NCBI GenBank assembly: GCA_951230915.1
Contig: OX579635.1
Location: 27,156,001-27,220,000 of the forward strand
Origin: Antitrichia curtipendula
Taxonomy: Eukaryota; Streptophyta; Bryopsida; Hypnales; Leucodontaceae
Length of the DNA stretch: 64,000 nt
Reading direction: 5' to 3'
This document shows, one piece after another, positions 35,768 to 47,373 of the stretch. The notes below the pieces were generated by a model. It was not told where the DNA came from. It made no database searches and saw only the letters and a list, made by a program, of their open reading frames with translations. Numbering within the stretch: the first letter of the stretch is position 1; the number at the start of each line of letters is the position of its first letter. The translations under genes and the position numbers were made by a program.

Positions 35768-36578
35768 TTAACCCATAAACTATGCCGCGGACGTTTTGTA
35801 TCTAATGAATGATAGAGAATCCTTTTATGTAGGACAAAGTGCAACTATTCATCTTTGAAATTTTGTTGTAAAAAAGGAAGGTCTTTACAATAGCTTGACT
35901 TCCAATATACACTTTTACAATTTTTTAAGCCAATGATTCCTACAGTATTGAACCCCTAAAGGACCACTTGTTCCCTCAGGGGACAATTTGGGTCTGGGTA
36001 GGTTCCTATTGTTTCAATTTGAAGTGTAATTTTTTGGTATTTTTGAGTTTGTGTATCTCTGCGAGAGCTTTGTGGATATATAATTTTTGTTTCAATCGGA
36101 TGCCAATGAAAAAATTATGGCTCAATATGCAAGAAATGGAAATTGGTGGGCAACCCCCAAAAAATTACAAAATGTCAAAATTAATTTTCTTGAATTTTTT
36201 TCCCAAAATATTATGTTTTAATCTATACATGAAGCTTTGATTCATTCTATTTGGACTAGGGATGAGAAAGTTATGGACAATCTTATTTTTTCGGGCAATT
36301 TAAGCATCTTCTTTAGAAATTTTTTTGTCCAACTTTGAATGCTAATATCTTCCAATATGTACGGTCAAATTTGATGAAATTTTCACTACATGATCTCAAA
36401 CAAGTTAAGTACAAGATCCTACAGTTAAATTTCCCCCAAAAATATTTTTCCTTGGTTTCCTTAAGTGAATGCAACAGAAGTGGTAGTTTTGAGTGTGTTT
36501 TTGGATAGAAAACACCCTCGGGGCTTTGGGGGTTAAGGGATGATTTCTATAGTCACTAATCCGTCCTTCGAAGGTTAA
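35768..36578 (+). mobile_element. CCCTTAAAC-family element split by another element
   Basis: The left part (35768-35948) begins TTAACCCATAAACTATGCCG and the right part (36537-36578) ends CCTTCGAAGGTTAA. Removing the 588 bp at 35949-36536 leaves 223 bp that aligns with the intact 229-bp copy at 31933-32161. The break falls between ATTCCTACAG and GATGATTTCTA. Confidence 0.75.
35949..36536 (+). mobile_element. TTAA-flanked element, CCCCTAAAG family (588 bp), nested
   Basis: Left edge TGAACCCCTAAAGGACCACT (first four bases a TTAA variant); right edge CTCGGGGCTTTGGGGGTTAA. The interior shares CTATTTGGACTAGGGATGAG and AAGTTATGGACAATCTTATT with its sister copies. It is inserted in an element of the CCCTTAAAC family. 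Length equals that of the copy at 40381-40968. Confidence 0.75.
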
Positions 36579-37824
36579 ATTTAAGAATACGGGCTTATAA
36601 TCATATTTGTGATGCTGCAATCATTTTTAAAGCCTCATTTGGCCTCTATACGTGAATATAATTTACTTTCATTGGTTTTGTACTAAAGGGAAGGAGGGCT
36701 AACCTTCACTGTTGACAAAAGCAACCTTGGTAAAGTTTGAGTAGCTATATTACTTGATAAGTGAGCCAATGTTATAATGATGGAGCCTCTCATAATATAG
36801 TTGTTTATTTTTTATATATGAGATCACGCGCCTTTGATGAATTATAAAATTTCCAGCTTAATTTGTAATGATTTAGAAACTAATGAGACATATGGGAGAA
36901 TAAATAAATAAATGCATTACAAATAAATTTTTAGATATCTATATTATATTATGTGTTTATATTATAAGTCCCTTCAACGATCGCATGATATTTGCTTATA
37001 TATATACTCAAGGCTAGTATTTTTTGTAGGCAATTTAATACTCAATTGCTTTTTAAAAAATGGGCAACTTCAAGTCTGTAGAAAAAAAAGGATAAATGTG
37101 CTTAAAAATGCCAAACTATAATCATAGCCCTATACATTGCTGCCACAATGTTTCTAAAGCCTCAATTGATCTGTCATGCAAAGTTAGCACATACAAAAAT
37201 TGCATACAAAAAACATATATCAAAATTTCATACTCAAAACAAGCCTCCTTTAATTCAAGCCCTTCAAATGAAGAAGTTAGGAAATTAAGAACCTTCTTGA
37301 AAGAAAGGCCATATAACTAGTGGTCCATAAAACAAAAAAGAAACATTGCTCAAGGCTTACATGCTCAAATGTTCATACTCACACACTAGCATCGTTCATC
37401 AAATTTCCTTTTCATTCTAAAATTTGAAACTTTATAATATTATATCGAGCTTGTAGGCTTAAATTTTGACTTGGAGTAAAATGTTGAATCTTAGAATGTT
37501 CCAAAATTTTCAATTGGAGAAAAACAACATAATTAGCAAAAGTCATTTCAACAATAGAATTCAAATTCAAAGTAAATCAATTTGATGGTCAAAATTGTTA
37601 TCAATAACAAAAAAATTGCACTATTAGAAAGTTGTGACCAAAACAACAAAAAATCAACAATTTTTTTTGTTGTTTTGGACATTGGTGGTTACGACTTGAT
37701 AAATTTAATAAAATTATGTAAAGACATTGATAGATTTCAGTTGTTCAAGGCAATTCAAATGCTTTTGGGACCAAATATTTAAAAAATATTTAATAAATGT
37801 TATAAGTAATAATTTGTTCTTTGT

Positions 37825-37920
37825 ATGTGCACATGGTGCATTGGTTGAAAATTTTGGTTTGCAAAGGCAAGGTCTTGGATTCAAACCTTGGTGCCAATAC
37901 ATGCTAACATGACAATGTAT
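37825..37920 (+). repeat. Possible tRNA-derived SINE head (A-box and B-box-like text)
   Basis: An A-box-like TGGTGCATTGGTTG near 37834 and a B-box-like GGATTCAAACC near 37877 are about 43 bp apart, as in tRNA-derived SINE promoters. It does not fold into a convincing tRNA by eye, and no poly(A) tail or target duplication is seen. Confidence 0.3.
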
Positions 37921-38158
37921 AGTTCCTATGTGGCATCTGGTTGTGCTAATGATGTGGTAGTTTACATTGCCGATGTGGCACTTAGCTGCATTGTTATGTA
38001 ACGGTTTATTTTTTTTTTAAATTAAAAAAATTAAATTAAATTGTCCAAATGAACAAAATTGAACAAAAGGTTTTAGTGTAATTTTGACCATGACAATGTG
38101 GCCAAAACAATAGAATTAAATACCACTTTTTGGTTTTCATTTTCTTGTTTTAGTCATA

Positions 38159-38477
38159 TGGGCAATTTCGTTAAAATGGCGGTATCCCGTTAGTTTGGCA
38201 CTTTTAACTGTTCAGACCATGCACTCTGAAATGGTCTGAAATCTACATCTATTTTAGATTTCTGACATCTATATCATTCCTAGATATCTGAAATCTATAA
38301 AAGTCCTAGATTTTTCAAAATTTTCAGTCTAAAATCTATAACATTCATAGACTTCTGAAATCTACAACATTCATAGATCTTTGAAATCTATCTTTGTCCT
38401 AGATATCGCTTCTATGGTTTAGAGTGGGTACTCTGAAAATGGCACATGGAATACCGCCATTTTAACAAAATTGCCCA
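38159..38477. mobile_element. DNA element with 29-bp inverted ends (319 bp)
   Basis: The left end TGGGCAATTTCGTTAAAATG plus GCGGTATCCC is matched in inverted form by GGAATACCGCC then ATTTTAACAAAATTGCCCA. The interior is a run of diverged 20-30 bp units of the form GAAATCTA[T/C]A[A/T]CATTCATAGA. It is non-coding. Confidence 0.75.
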
Positions 38478-40380
38478 TTCATGATTTTTTCTAGTACTGT
38501 TAGAGGTCGGACTACCTTTTATGTTCTCTAAGGTTTGAAATTGAAAAGTCTTTGTCATTCATAGGATAAAAATTAGTCACAATATTTTTGAGATTATTAG
38601 TAACCTCTAAAAGTTTGTGCATCTAAAAGTTGGATGCATTTTTGTCAAATTCATTTGTAGCTTTCAAATTTTGCACCTTTTGTAATCGAATTAAACTTTT
38701 AAAAATGAAGCCTAACAAGTTTAGTTTTAGTTTTATTTTAAATTTTTTATAAATTTTTTATAAATACATGTTTCACTAAATTATTACATTATTACATTTC
38801 TTATGATCTTTAATCCCTCAAATTCTTTGAGGCTTAGAGGCCCAAAACTACTTCAAAATACGCGTCCCCAAAACAAGACTAAAATCTTCTTCTATTTTTA
38901 TTTTTTTAACAAATCCAACCATAGGGACCTTTGGTCAACTTGTTCAAGTAAATCCTCTCAAAATTTTAGAATAAATATCCTCACTGATTGCAAGTTCAAT
39001 GTACCTAAACTTTCAAAAGTCAGGCTTTTTAGCACTTCATGAAGGTGAAGTGTTGTTTTTTAGCATTTAAAAAAATTGTATGCTCTATAATTTGTGCATT
39101 TTAGTCAATGGACTGGAAAATGGATTGAAAATATATATACATTCTTTTTTATTTTAAATTATAAAAGTGGAAAGTGGTACCAAATGAAAGAAAAAACTAA
39201 TCTACTAATAGCTTGTATAAGAAATTGAGAATTACTATTTTCAGTGGTGAAAATGTTCTAGAAAACAACATGTACTTTTTAAATATTTTTTCTTTGAAAA
39301 TTTCAAAATTGAATTCAAAAAACAACTTTATATGTTTTTCCTATGTTCATTGCCTACAAAATAAAACTCCTCATAACTTTCATTTCATCATTCCAAATTG
39401 AATTGTTCAAATGTTTTTTAATAACTATCAAAGGAAAGGAACCATCTATTGTTGCATTGACAACAAATTTTGATTATTCCAACGTAAGAATGCCTGAGAG
39501 GTGTGGTTGAAATTATTTTTTGGGGTGGGTGGATGGGAAAACGCATGAAAGTAAAAAAATTCATTGGTAAAATTTTTCACTTGTAAAAATTTTCATTGGT
39601 AAAAATTTTCAGTAGGAGTTCAGTTTGCCAAGACCTGCGGTTGGAACTGGCCCCGCAGAAAAACACCATGATCATTCCACAACATATTAATCATACCGTG
39701 TGCGGAATATTTGGAACCTGCCTGGCTGAATTGCCTAGCCAGACATAATTTTTTTTTCTGTCCAACAACCTTCCCAGCTCCCACAACTGAACTGCAAAGG
39801 CTGCACCTTCCACTTGTTCCTGGGGCAGTACTTCAATTTCATTGGGCCTTATCCACTTCTCGGGGGATGCAAGTACGGTGTGTGCAAAGCAGTTTTTTTT
39901 GGGACTTGGGACATGGGACATGGGACTCACTTTACTCATAGATGTTGAAGGGGAGAATGTGTGACAAAAAGGGACAACCAGGCCACTTTTAGAGTTTAGT
40001 TTCCCACTAGAAATCATGGATTTATTTTGAGACAAATAGAGGTAGTAGTATTTCCATAATCTTCACAACATACTTTGGCGGCAAGGTAGCTATGGGTATG
40101 GGTATTTTGGGGAGTCATTACAAGCACATGGTAAATGCCATGTGCAAAGGACTCCAAAATAAATGAGAGTGGAGGGTAAGCGTTGGAGTCCCTTCCCAAT
40201 TAAAGATTGGGGCTATCATTTTTGCTAAATTGCTTTAAAGCTCTACCAATGGTTGCTTATAATGGGTGCACCATTTGCCGTGTTGGAGGATAGTGGAAAG
40301 GCAAGTAAGCTTTCACTTCAATCACCTTTTTCTAATGTAATCTAGGGCCCGCTCAAAGCAAAAGGCATGCTTTTATCTTT
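38478..40380. other. AT-rich intergenic DNA, no gene seen
   Basis: No convincing coding frame, RNA gene or complete element is recognised. A short direct repeat GTAAAAATTTTCA[C/T]T recurs around 39568-39617. A slightly GC-richer stretch lies near 39620-40200. Confidence 0.5.
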
Positions 40381-40968
40381 TTAACCCCTAAAGTCCCAAG
40401 GACTTTTTTCCATCGAAGGCCACTCAAAACTGCCATTTCTATCGCAATGAGAAAGAAACTTTAAAGATTGTTTTTTTTCCTGCATATCTAACAATAGAAT
40501 CAAGTACTAGACTAGTATAAGAATGCATGGAAGAAATTTCAAAACTTTGACAATATAGATTGCAAGATATTTGCATTTAAAGTGAAGAAAATAAGTTTTT
40601 TTAAAGAAGATGTTTAGATGGCCCCAAAAGAAAGATTGTCCATGACTTTCTCATTGCTAGTCCAAATAGAATGATTCAAACCTTTAGATATAGACAAAAA
40701 TATAAAATTTGAAAAAATAATTAAAAATTAAAAAAATTCAATTTAGTTTTAGTTTTTTGAGCTCCCCCTCAAACTGCTTTTTGGACTTAGGGTGGCATAA
40801 CTTTTACTCCCAAGCATCGATTGAAATCAAATTTATATTCCCACAAAGCTAATCTAATTTCCTATCTTCAAAAAAAAATTCAAAAAATCATATCAAAAAT
40901 TGAGATCACACAAACCTACCTAAAATCCCAAGAGTCCCCTGTAGGGACCTTGGGAATTTAGGGGTTAA
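40381..40968 (-). mobile_element. TTAA-flanked element, CCCCTAAAG family (588 bp), inverted
   Basis: Begins TTAACCCCTAAAGTCCCAAG and ends CCTTGGGAATTTAGGGGTTAA. The interior runs opposite to the copies at 30760 and 40988: the AAGATTGTCCATGACTTTCT block and GTCCAAATAGAATGATTCAA appear in reverse complement. No coding frame is present. Confidence 0.8.
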
Positions 40969-40987
40969 ATACCAAAGTTTCTTGATT

Positions 40988-41916
40988 TTAACCCCTAAAG
41001 GACGATTGTCCCCTCGGGGGACAAATGGGTTTTCGGGCAGGTACCTACGAGCTGAAATTTTCTCCTGATTTTTTGAAACTTTTTTTGGAGGTAGAAAATC
41101 TGATTAGCTTTATGGGAATATAATTTTTTTCACAATCGGTGCCCGGGAAAAAAAGTTATGCCCAAATAAGCTCAAAACAGGGGTCGAGGGGCAGCAAAAA
41201 AAAAATTGCAATTTTTTTTTTTTTTTTTTTTCTAATTTTTTTTTCTTATAGATTATATTTTTGTCTATCTGAAAAGCTTTGATTCATTTCATTTGGATTT
41301 TTTATGAGAATGTTATGGACAAGCTTGTTTTCGGGCACTTAGAGCATCTTCCTGAAAAAATAACTTGTAGGATTCATTTCTGAATATAATTTTTATAATT
41401 TTTCAAAAAAAAAAGTTCCACAAGGTTTAGTTTTTTTGCTAGAACAATCTCACCATTGGAATTAGTGATTTTTAATTCCATATAAAAGATATTAATATTT
41501 TAGATTTTCTTTCTATCTTGTACCTACTTCTACTTAACAATTTCTTTAATAATGAAAATTAAGTTTTTTTGGATTTTCTTTTTTCCCCTAGACTCTCAAC
41601 TCAATTCTCCACTATAAAGATTACAAGCTCAAAACTCTGTAGTGCAAAATATTTAAGTTAAAAATGTTCAAAGTCATAAAATCTAGTCCCGCAATGTGCT
41701 GAAAAACTTGTTTTTTTCACTTTAAACGCAGATATCTTGTAATCTGTGCGGTCAAAAATTCTGAAATTTTTTCCATACATTTTACTAGTTAGGTATAAGA
41801 TCCTACGGTTAGATGTGAAAAAAAAACAATTTTCAATTTTTTTCACTCTTTGCTATAGAAATGGCAGTTTTGAGTGTTTTATGGCAGAAAAATGGCCTTG
41901 GTCCTTTAGGGGTTAA
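40988..41916 (+). mobile_element. TTAA-flanked element, CCCCTAAAG family (929 bp)
   Basis: Begins TTAACCCCTAAAGGACGATT and ends CCTTGGTCCTTTAGGGGTTAA. It shares CATTTGGATTTTTTATGAGA, GTTATGGACAAGCTTG and AGAGCATCTTC with the copy at 30760. It lies only 19 bp from the inverted 588-bp copy, so the two are back to back. Confidence 0.8.
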
Positions 41917-42049
41917 ATTGACCATTTTTATTGACTATATTGTGGAAAGTATTATCTAAGCAAAGAATTTTCTTATGTTGTTGTCTTAAATGAAGAACAT
42001 TGCATATGTTGATTTCTCCCATAATGATTTGAATAAATAGAAATCCCCA

Positions 42050-43135
42050 TACTATAAACTCTTAAAATTGCTTAACCTCAAATGTAGGAATTGTGCTCAA
42101 AGTAGAATTTCAGACCTCATTTTGGCATAGTAGAATAACTTTTTTCAAAAAAAACAAAACTAATAATAGTTAGAAAATCAATCTAACTTTTATCTCCTTA
42201 ATATTGTTTGTGATTTTGAGCCTTCTCCAAAAAATTTATGGACAAAATTTAGAGAGGAGGTTTGAAAAGGTTAAAGAAAATGTCCTTCCAATCCCTCTAT
42301 AAACTTTGTCCATAACTTTTGATTGGAGGCTCAAAATCTCAAACGGGATTTTTGAGATGAAAGTTAGGTTGATCTTCTACATCAACTTTGTTCAACATTT
42401 TGTTTAAAGAAACGACTATGCTTAAATGAAGTCTAAAATTTTATTTTGAACACAATTTCAGCTTTTAACTTAACTATGAGTGGTTGGGTTCCTACTAATC
42501 CTAATTTATATATCCTACATGGGCTGTTTTATCCTTGTAGGGTGCACTTAGTTCTACTACAACAAACCATGTGCAAACAAGTGGTTTCTAATAAACTATA
42601 ATTTCAACCTAAATTTTTAAGCATTGTTTAAGAATGACTATAGGTTCTATTGGCAAAATTTCCAACTCAAACATAATATGAAATGATTTTTGGAAGAGGT
42701 TGAAAATGAACTAAAATGGCATGTTTTTCAACTCAAATAATTATAGAGAACACATTTAGATGACCATTGAATCAATATTCAACTCAAAATGAGATTTCAA
42801 TAGAAAGTTATTTTTAGGAATTTTTTGTTCATTTTTTTAACAAATTTTTCTTATATAACATAGGAATGTGAAAGTTATTTTTCAGTTCTACAGTGTATCT
42901 TTTTACTTCAAAAATTTGTAATTAATTATTATTAACAAATAAAAATATTGATAATTCAAAACATAAACTTTCAAAGTAGGGAAATCTATTCATATTTTTT
43001 AACTTAAAATTCAAAAAGTATATAGGGGGTCCAAAGTTTTGTTCGCACATGGTTTCTAATGGATATTCTAAGTGAACTCCCCAAGGTTTTTAACTCCTAC
43101 CACCCCACTTTTATAAAGAGCTTGTTTCTCTCATC
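42050..43135. mobile_element. Diverged fold-back element, interrupted by another element
   Basis: Relative of the fold-back at 27608-28190: the left arm has GTAGGAATTGTGCTCAAAGT and GACCTCATTTTGGCATAGTA, and the right arm has AACTTTTGATTGGAGGCTCA and TTAACTATGAGTGGTTG. The right arm stops at TGGGCTGTTTTAT (42532) and resumes at 43087 with CTCCTACCACCCCAC and TATAAAGAGC, which match the outer end of the intact fold-back. About 554 bp of other DNA lies between. Confidence 0.65.
42533..43086. mobile_element. DNA element inserted into the fold-back arm (554 bp)
   Basis: The left end CCTTGTAGGGTGCACTTAG and the complement of the right end, CCTTGGGGAGTTCACTTAG, are imperfect inverted repeats. A second inner pair is AAACCATGTGCAAACAA near 42565 against TTGTTCGCACATGGTTT near 43039. 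The edges coincide with the break in the fold-back arm. Confidence 0.55.
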
Positions 43136-43529
43136 TCTCTACATACAACATAAATGGATTTTGAAGCTACATGAGATAATTGTTGAATATTTCTAATTAT
43201 ATTTTAAAGCGTTGAAGCTTATTTTTATACTTTCATCAAGCATTCAACACCAAAGTGCCAAAGTTGCTATCTGGGTACGGCAATAGTAGACTTGTCAAGG
43301 TGGGAATGCTTTCATGAGCCTTATGTTTCCAACTCCAAAATTCATATTAACCAAGTGCTAAAGAATCTCCAATACATGTGAAACAACTTGATGTAGCTTC
43401 CATTCTTCTTTCAAGAAAAGTTTACTGAAAAACATTTCAAGAGGTCTAACACTCCCCCAATTTGAAATTAATTATGAAATGCAATTGCTTTATATACTCC
43501 TATTTTATTCTTTTATATTTTGATGTGAC

Positions 43530-43674
43530 TTAATCCTTAGAGGACATTGCCCCCCATAACCAAGTAATCACCAAAATGCTACGATTATTGAACCAATAGG
43601 TGGATTCTTTGTTTCTAGTGAAAATGAAGTTATCCATTGACCACTTTTTGGTCTCATTGTCCTTCAAGGGTTAA
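43530..43674. mobile_element. MITE-like element, 150-bp family, copy 3 (best-preserved ends)
   Basis: TTAATCCTTAGAGGACATTG at the left and TGTCCTTCAAGGGTTAA at the right are inverted repeats bounded by TTAA. The interior shares ACCAATAGGTGGATT and GACCACTTTTTGGTCTCA with copy 1. Confidence 0.7.
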
Positions 43675-44695
43675 GGGTTTACTAGCCTAAATTGCCATGT
43701 TTCTAATTCAACCATCATGTATTCATACTTCACATTCCAAACCAAAATGTTTCTAGTTAGTACATGATGATGGAATTAAAAACATGGTTGGCTTTATTGT
43801 GTGTCAGTAACTCATGATTAAGGTAGAAGTACCTATTTCCGATAGCCCCCCATAATGACTATATAGGGTGACCTATTGTCGACAACGATTGCATGCATTG
43901 ATCATTGAAAAGATTAACTATTTCTACCTTCTTATCCACTCAACTCTCTTCCCTCTTTGCACAGTGGGAAGTGCCAAAACAATGGGGTTTTTTTGACAAT
44001 TTGCCGTCAATTTGCACCAAAAAATTTGGACCTATACTAGACCAATAGAAAATGAACAGTAAATTTTTTGGATGAAATTGCCAAATTTTTTCAAATTAAA
44101 AAAATCTTAGTTGAAATTGCCAAATTGTGGATGAATTTTTTTTATGGATATGTGATATGGGCTAACGTGATATTTTCTATTCAAAATGTGGATGAATGTT
44201 GAAATTTTGAGCACCACAATAACATTTAATATTGCCACTTTGACACTTCATGAAAAATGGAAAAAAATACCATTTGCCAAAGCTAACCATAATAGGTGAG
44301 TCTGTGAGACCTGAATGGATACAAGTGAAAGAATCACATTTATGTTGATTAATATATTCATTTTTGGAAAGATTTTTTTTTTTCATTCTTCTTCATCTTT
44401 GTGTTTGCACACGTCACATTGAGCTCAATTTCTCAACAAATTTTCCATATCCTACCGATTGACAATGCTTAAGTTATCGGAAATAGTCCGGGTACCGGAA
44501 AATGTGCATAAATCTATACTAAATGAGCTGCATCATATCTCTGATTTCAGATCTGTCATTGGCATTCTCAAGGCAAGGAGAAATATGCAACTGACAAAGA
44601 TAATGCCAGCAAGCACGTGTCAGCAACTGACTGACTGAACTCAGGGACGTGTGTGTAAACAGTATATTTCTCTATGACATGACTCAGCATTGGGG

Positions 44696-45028
44696 TAAGG
44701 TAGCAGGTCCATAAATCGCCCACCTAAGAGCTGGGATTGAATTTTGGGGAGATGAAGCTCCTTGAAATATTTTTCAGTAAATTTTCCTTGAAAGACAAGA
44801 GAAATTGGCATCTAAACCAAGTCGTTTCATATTTTTTGGAGCTTTGTGGAATTAGTTATGAAATTTTGAAGTTGAAATCGCATAGGGTTCTAGAACCGCC
44901 CACCTCCTAAAATGTACACTGATTGTACATCAGTGAAGGCTACAAAAAGACAACATGTACAAATGAATGGACATTTCAGGAAGTGGGCAATTTTAGAGCT
45001 CATGCACTTTTCGAAACTCCTACCTTAT
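44696..45028 (+). mobile_element. TAAGGTA-terminated DNA element, copy 2 (333 bp)
   Basis: Starts TAAGGTAGCAGGTCC and ends CTCCTACCTTAT. It is the inverted counterpart of 28758-29099 and shares CGCCCACCTAAGAGCTG, a TTTTTCAGTAAATTTTCCTT block and AAGTCGTTTCATATTTTTTG with it. It directly abuts the next element at 45029. Confidence 0.7.
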
Positions 45029-45491
45029 AAAGGTAACTTCACCTAAAATGAACCACTCTTCAAATCCGACTCCTATTTTTGAAGGGAAATCAAATAGGAA
45101 GGATAGCCGAAATGAAGCATATGACAAGGACAAATGTAAGATGAATTTTGAGTAGTGAGTAACTCTATTTATAGTACTATGGAGGTGACAGCCTTAGAAG
45201 TGGACAATTTTGAATACACTTTCTATTGCTTTAACTTCTTCTTGAGTGTCATTCTTCATGATTGTGCATCAAATGCATTATGGCATCACCTACACAATAC
45301 TTTTAGCACCCTACATCTTGCATCTTTGAAAATTTGTAACTAATTCATACTATGTCCAAAGATTATAGAACCACTTGCATTTTGAATCATAGTCTTTCAT
45401 CAATGTGCATAAATTGTTGTTCATTTTCTAGAGCATATTAGTCATGTTGCAGAGCTTATTCATGCAAGTTATTTTAGGTGTAGTTACCTTA
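45029..45491 (+). mobile_element. AAGGTAAC-terminated element, copy 1 (463 bp)
   Basis: The left AAGGTAACTTCACCTAAAAT is inverted at the right as ATTTTAGGTGTAGTTACCTT. A second copy with the same order is at 47374-47825; shared text includes CTCTATTTATAGTACTATGG, GAAGTGGACAATTTTGAATA and CATTATGGCATCACCTACAC. No functional protein frame is present. Confidence 0.8.
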
Positions 45492-46083
45492 CGGTAGTTT
45501 TTGGAAGACACTAAACATGTCCCACAAAGGAGAACCAACGGGGTTAATTTTGTATTTTCTACGGTAAAAGTACAAACCTTATTTTGTGCTGTAATTAGGG
45601 TATTTTCTTGATCACTCCTAGCTAATTTGGAATCTTTGATTGCAAATATGAATTCAAATTTGCAAATTTTATCACATGGCAAATAAAAATTTCTTGCATT
45701 TTCCGCTGAGGTAAATCCACCTTGCTTGTCGCACTTTGTGGGATGGGTTTAACGACTTGCATAGTTTTTGAATTTACCAACTATAATTTTCTTTCAGTTT
45801 CCATGTTGAAACGTTTTATCAAATACCCTGAGTTTAATTTTTTTTCTATTTTTGACTCCAAATAAAAATTTTATATATTTTTTCACCAATGTCTTTATTC
45901 AATGTTTTCAAATTGCAATCTAGTTTTTTTTTTCCACTTCCATCGGCTAACAATGAATTAACCGTCAATTCTCCTCAAACATTGACATTACACTCTTTAA
46001 AATCTACCCTACTATTAAGTACAATACATAACTTGTTCTACACTACTATTCTAATGGCAGCAACATCACAAAGTTCAATCAGT

Positions 46084-46240
46084 ACATGCCAATATGGTGC
46101 CAATATGGTGCATTTAAAAGCTATCAAGCTAATTTGGTGCCAACCTCCATGCAAACTTAGTATAAAATCTAACATGGAGGTTGGTACCAAATTAGCTTGA
46201 TAACATTTAAATGCACCATATTAGCACCATATTGGCATGT
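46084..46240. repeat. Compact hairpin: 68-bp arms, 21-bp loop
   Basis: The left arm 46084-46151 opens ACATGCCAATATGGTGCC and ends CCAACCTCCATG. The right arm 46173-46240 is its reverse complement with about four mismatches. The transcript would form a stem of microRNA-precursor size. The alternative is a very small MITE. Confidence 0.8.
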
Positions 46241-46276
46241 CCTAACTTTCGTGATGAATATGATTATTATTCTTGG

Positions 46277-46417
46277 TAAGGTAGGAGGTCCATAAATTGC
46301 CCATTTGAGCCTATCTACCACATCAATGACAATAATAGATATTTCAAGGAGCATGTCACTCATTCCTAGATAAAAGATGCATTTAGAACATGGGCAATTT
46401 AAGGACCTCCTACCTAA
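46277..46417. mobile_element. Short TAAGGTA-terminated element (about 141 bp)
   Basis: The left TAAGGTAGGAGGTCCATAAA then TTGCCCA is inverted at the right as TGGGCAATTTAAGGACCTCC then TACCT, about 25 bp per end. The ends resemble those of 44696-45028 but the interior is much shorter, so it may be an internal deletion form. Confidence 0.7.
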
Positions 46418-47373
46418 ATGTAGATTAAGGTAGTGTGATATTTTCACAATAAGTTAACTCCTTACTACAAACAATACTTATCTATATCATTTGCATTCTT
46501 TGGAATTGAATTTCTTGGAGAATGGATATCTTGTTCACTGATGCAAAGCGTAGCTTTGTATATTCAAGTTCAGTTTCTTTTTGAGCTAAATTTTACTTGG
46601 AAGCAATGAATTTTTTTATATAGGGAGTATTTGGCTAAATATTATGGCTTTGCAGTGGATGAAATTGTTAATTTGCTATCAAATCTTAGGACAATATTGC
46701 TCTATTTTGGATGAATGTATATTGTTTTATATGAATAAATAAAATTTCATCTAGAGGATTGCAAGTAAATTATCATTGTGAATATTGTGAAAAAGTTGAA
46801 AAGTACCAAAAAATTCATAAACCTTTATAAAATTGGTAGTTCTTTTTATGATATTGACAATTATAATTTTTTCTTTTTTGATTTGTTGGATCAATTATGT
46901 GCATAATGAACTCTAGTCTTAGGACAAAAGAATTGAACCTAAAAATGCATTATACGACTATGAGATACAAATTGAACACATTGCCCAATTCAACAAACAT
47001 TTCAAATGCAAGGACATTAAGATGTAAAAATGGTCCATATTGCAACTTGTACTCTCTCTACAATGGCTATCTCCTTCCCCACATGTTCAAATATTGTGAG
47101 AACCAACATCATTTGCATATTTTTCAATCTGTTGATATTTTAAATTCTATAAATGTTCATTTCCTTCAATTTTTGTGTACAATAATTTGAAATGATGTAT
47201 ACCAACATGCTAAGGCACAAAATGTTTTTTGGAGTTCTAAGAAAAAATTGGCAAAAGATAAAATAATTCCAAATCACGTTGAATATAGCTAACTTTGAAA
47301 TTGATTTTCTTTCGAATCACAACTAATTTTTTCTTCATAGTAACGTGTAGTATGTCATACACTACAACTTTCG

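Noticed and set aside
37825..37920. A tRNA gene
   Set aside because: A-box and B-box-like texts are present but I could not draw acceptor, anticodon and T arms; kept only as a weak SINE-like call.
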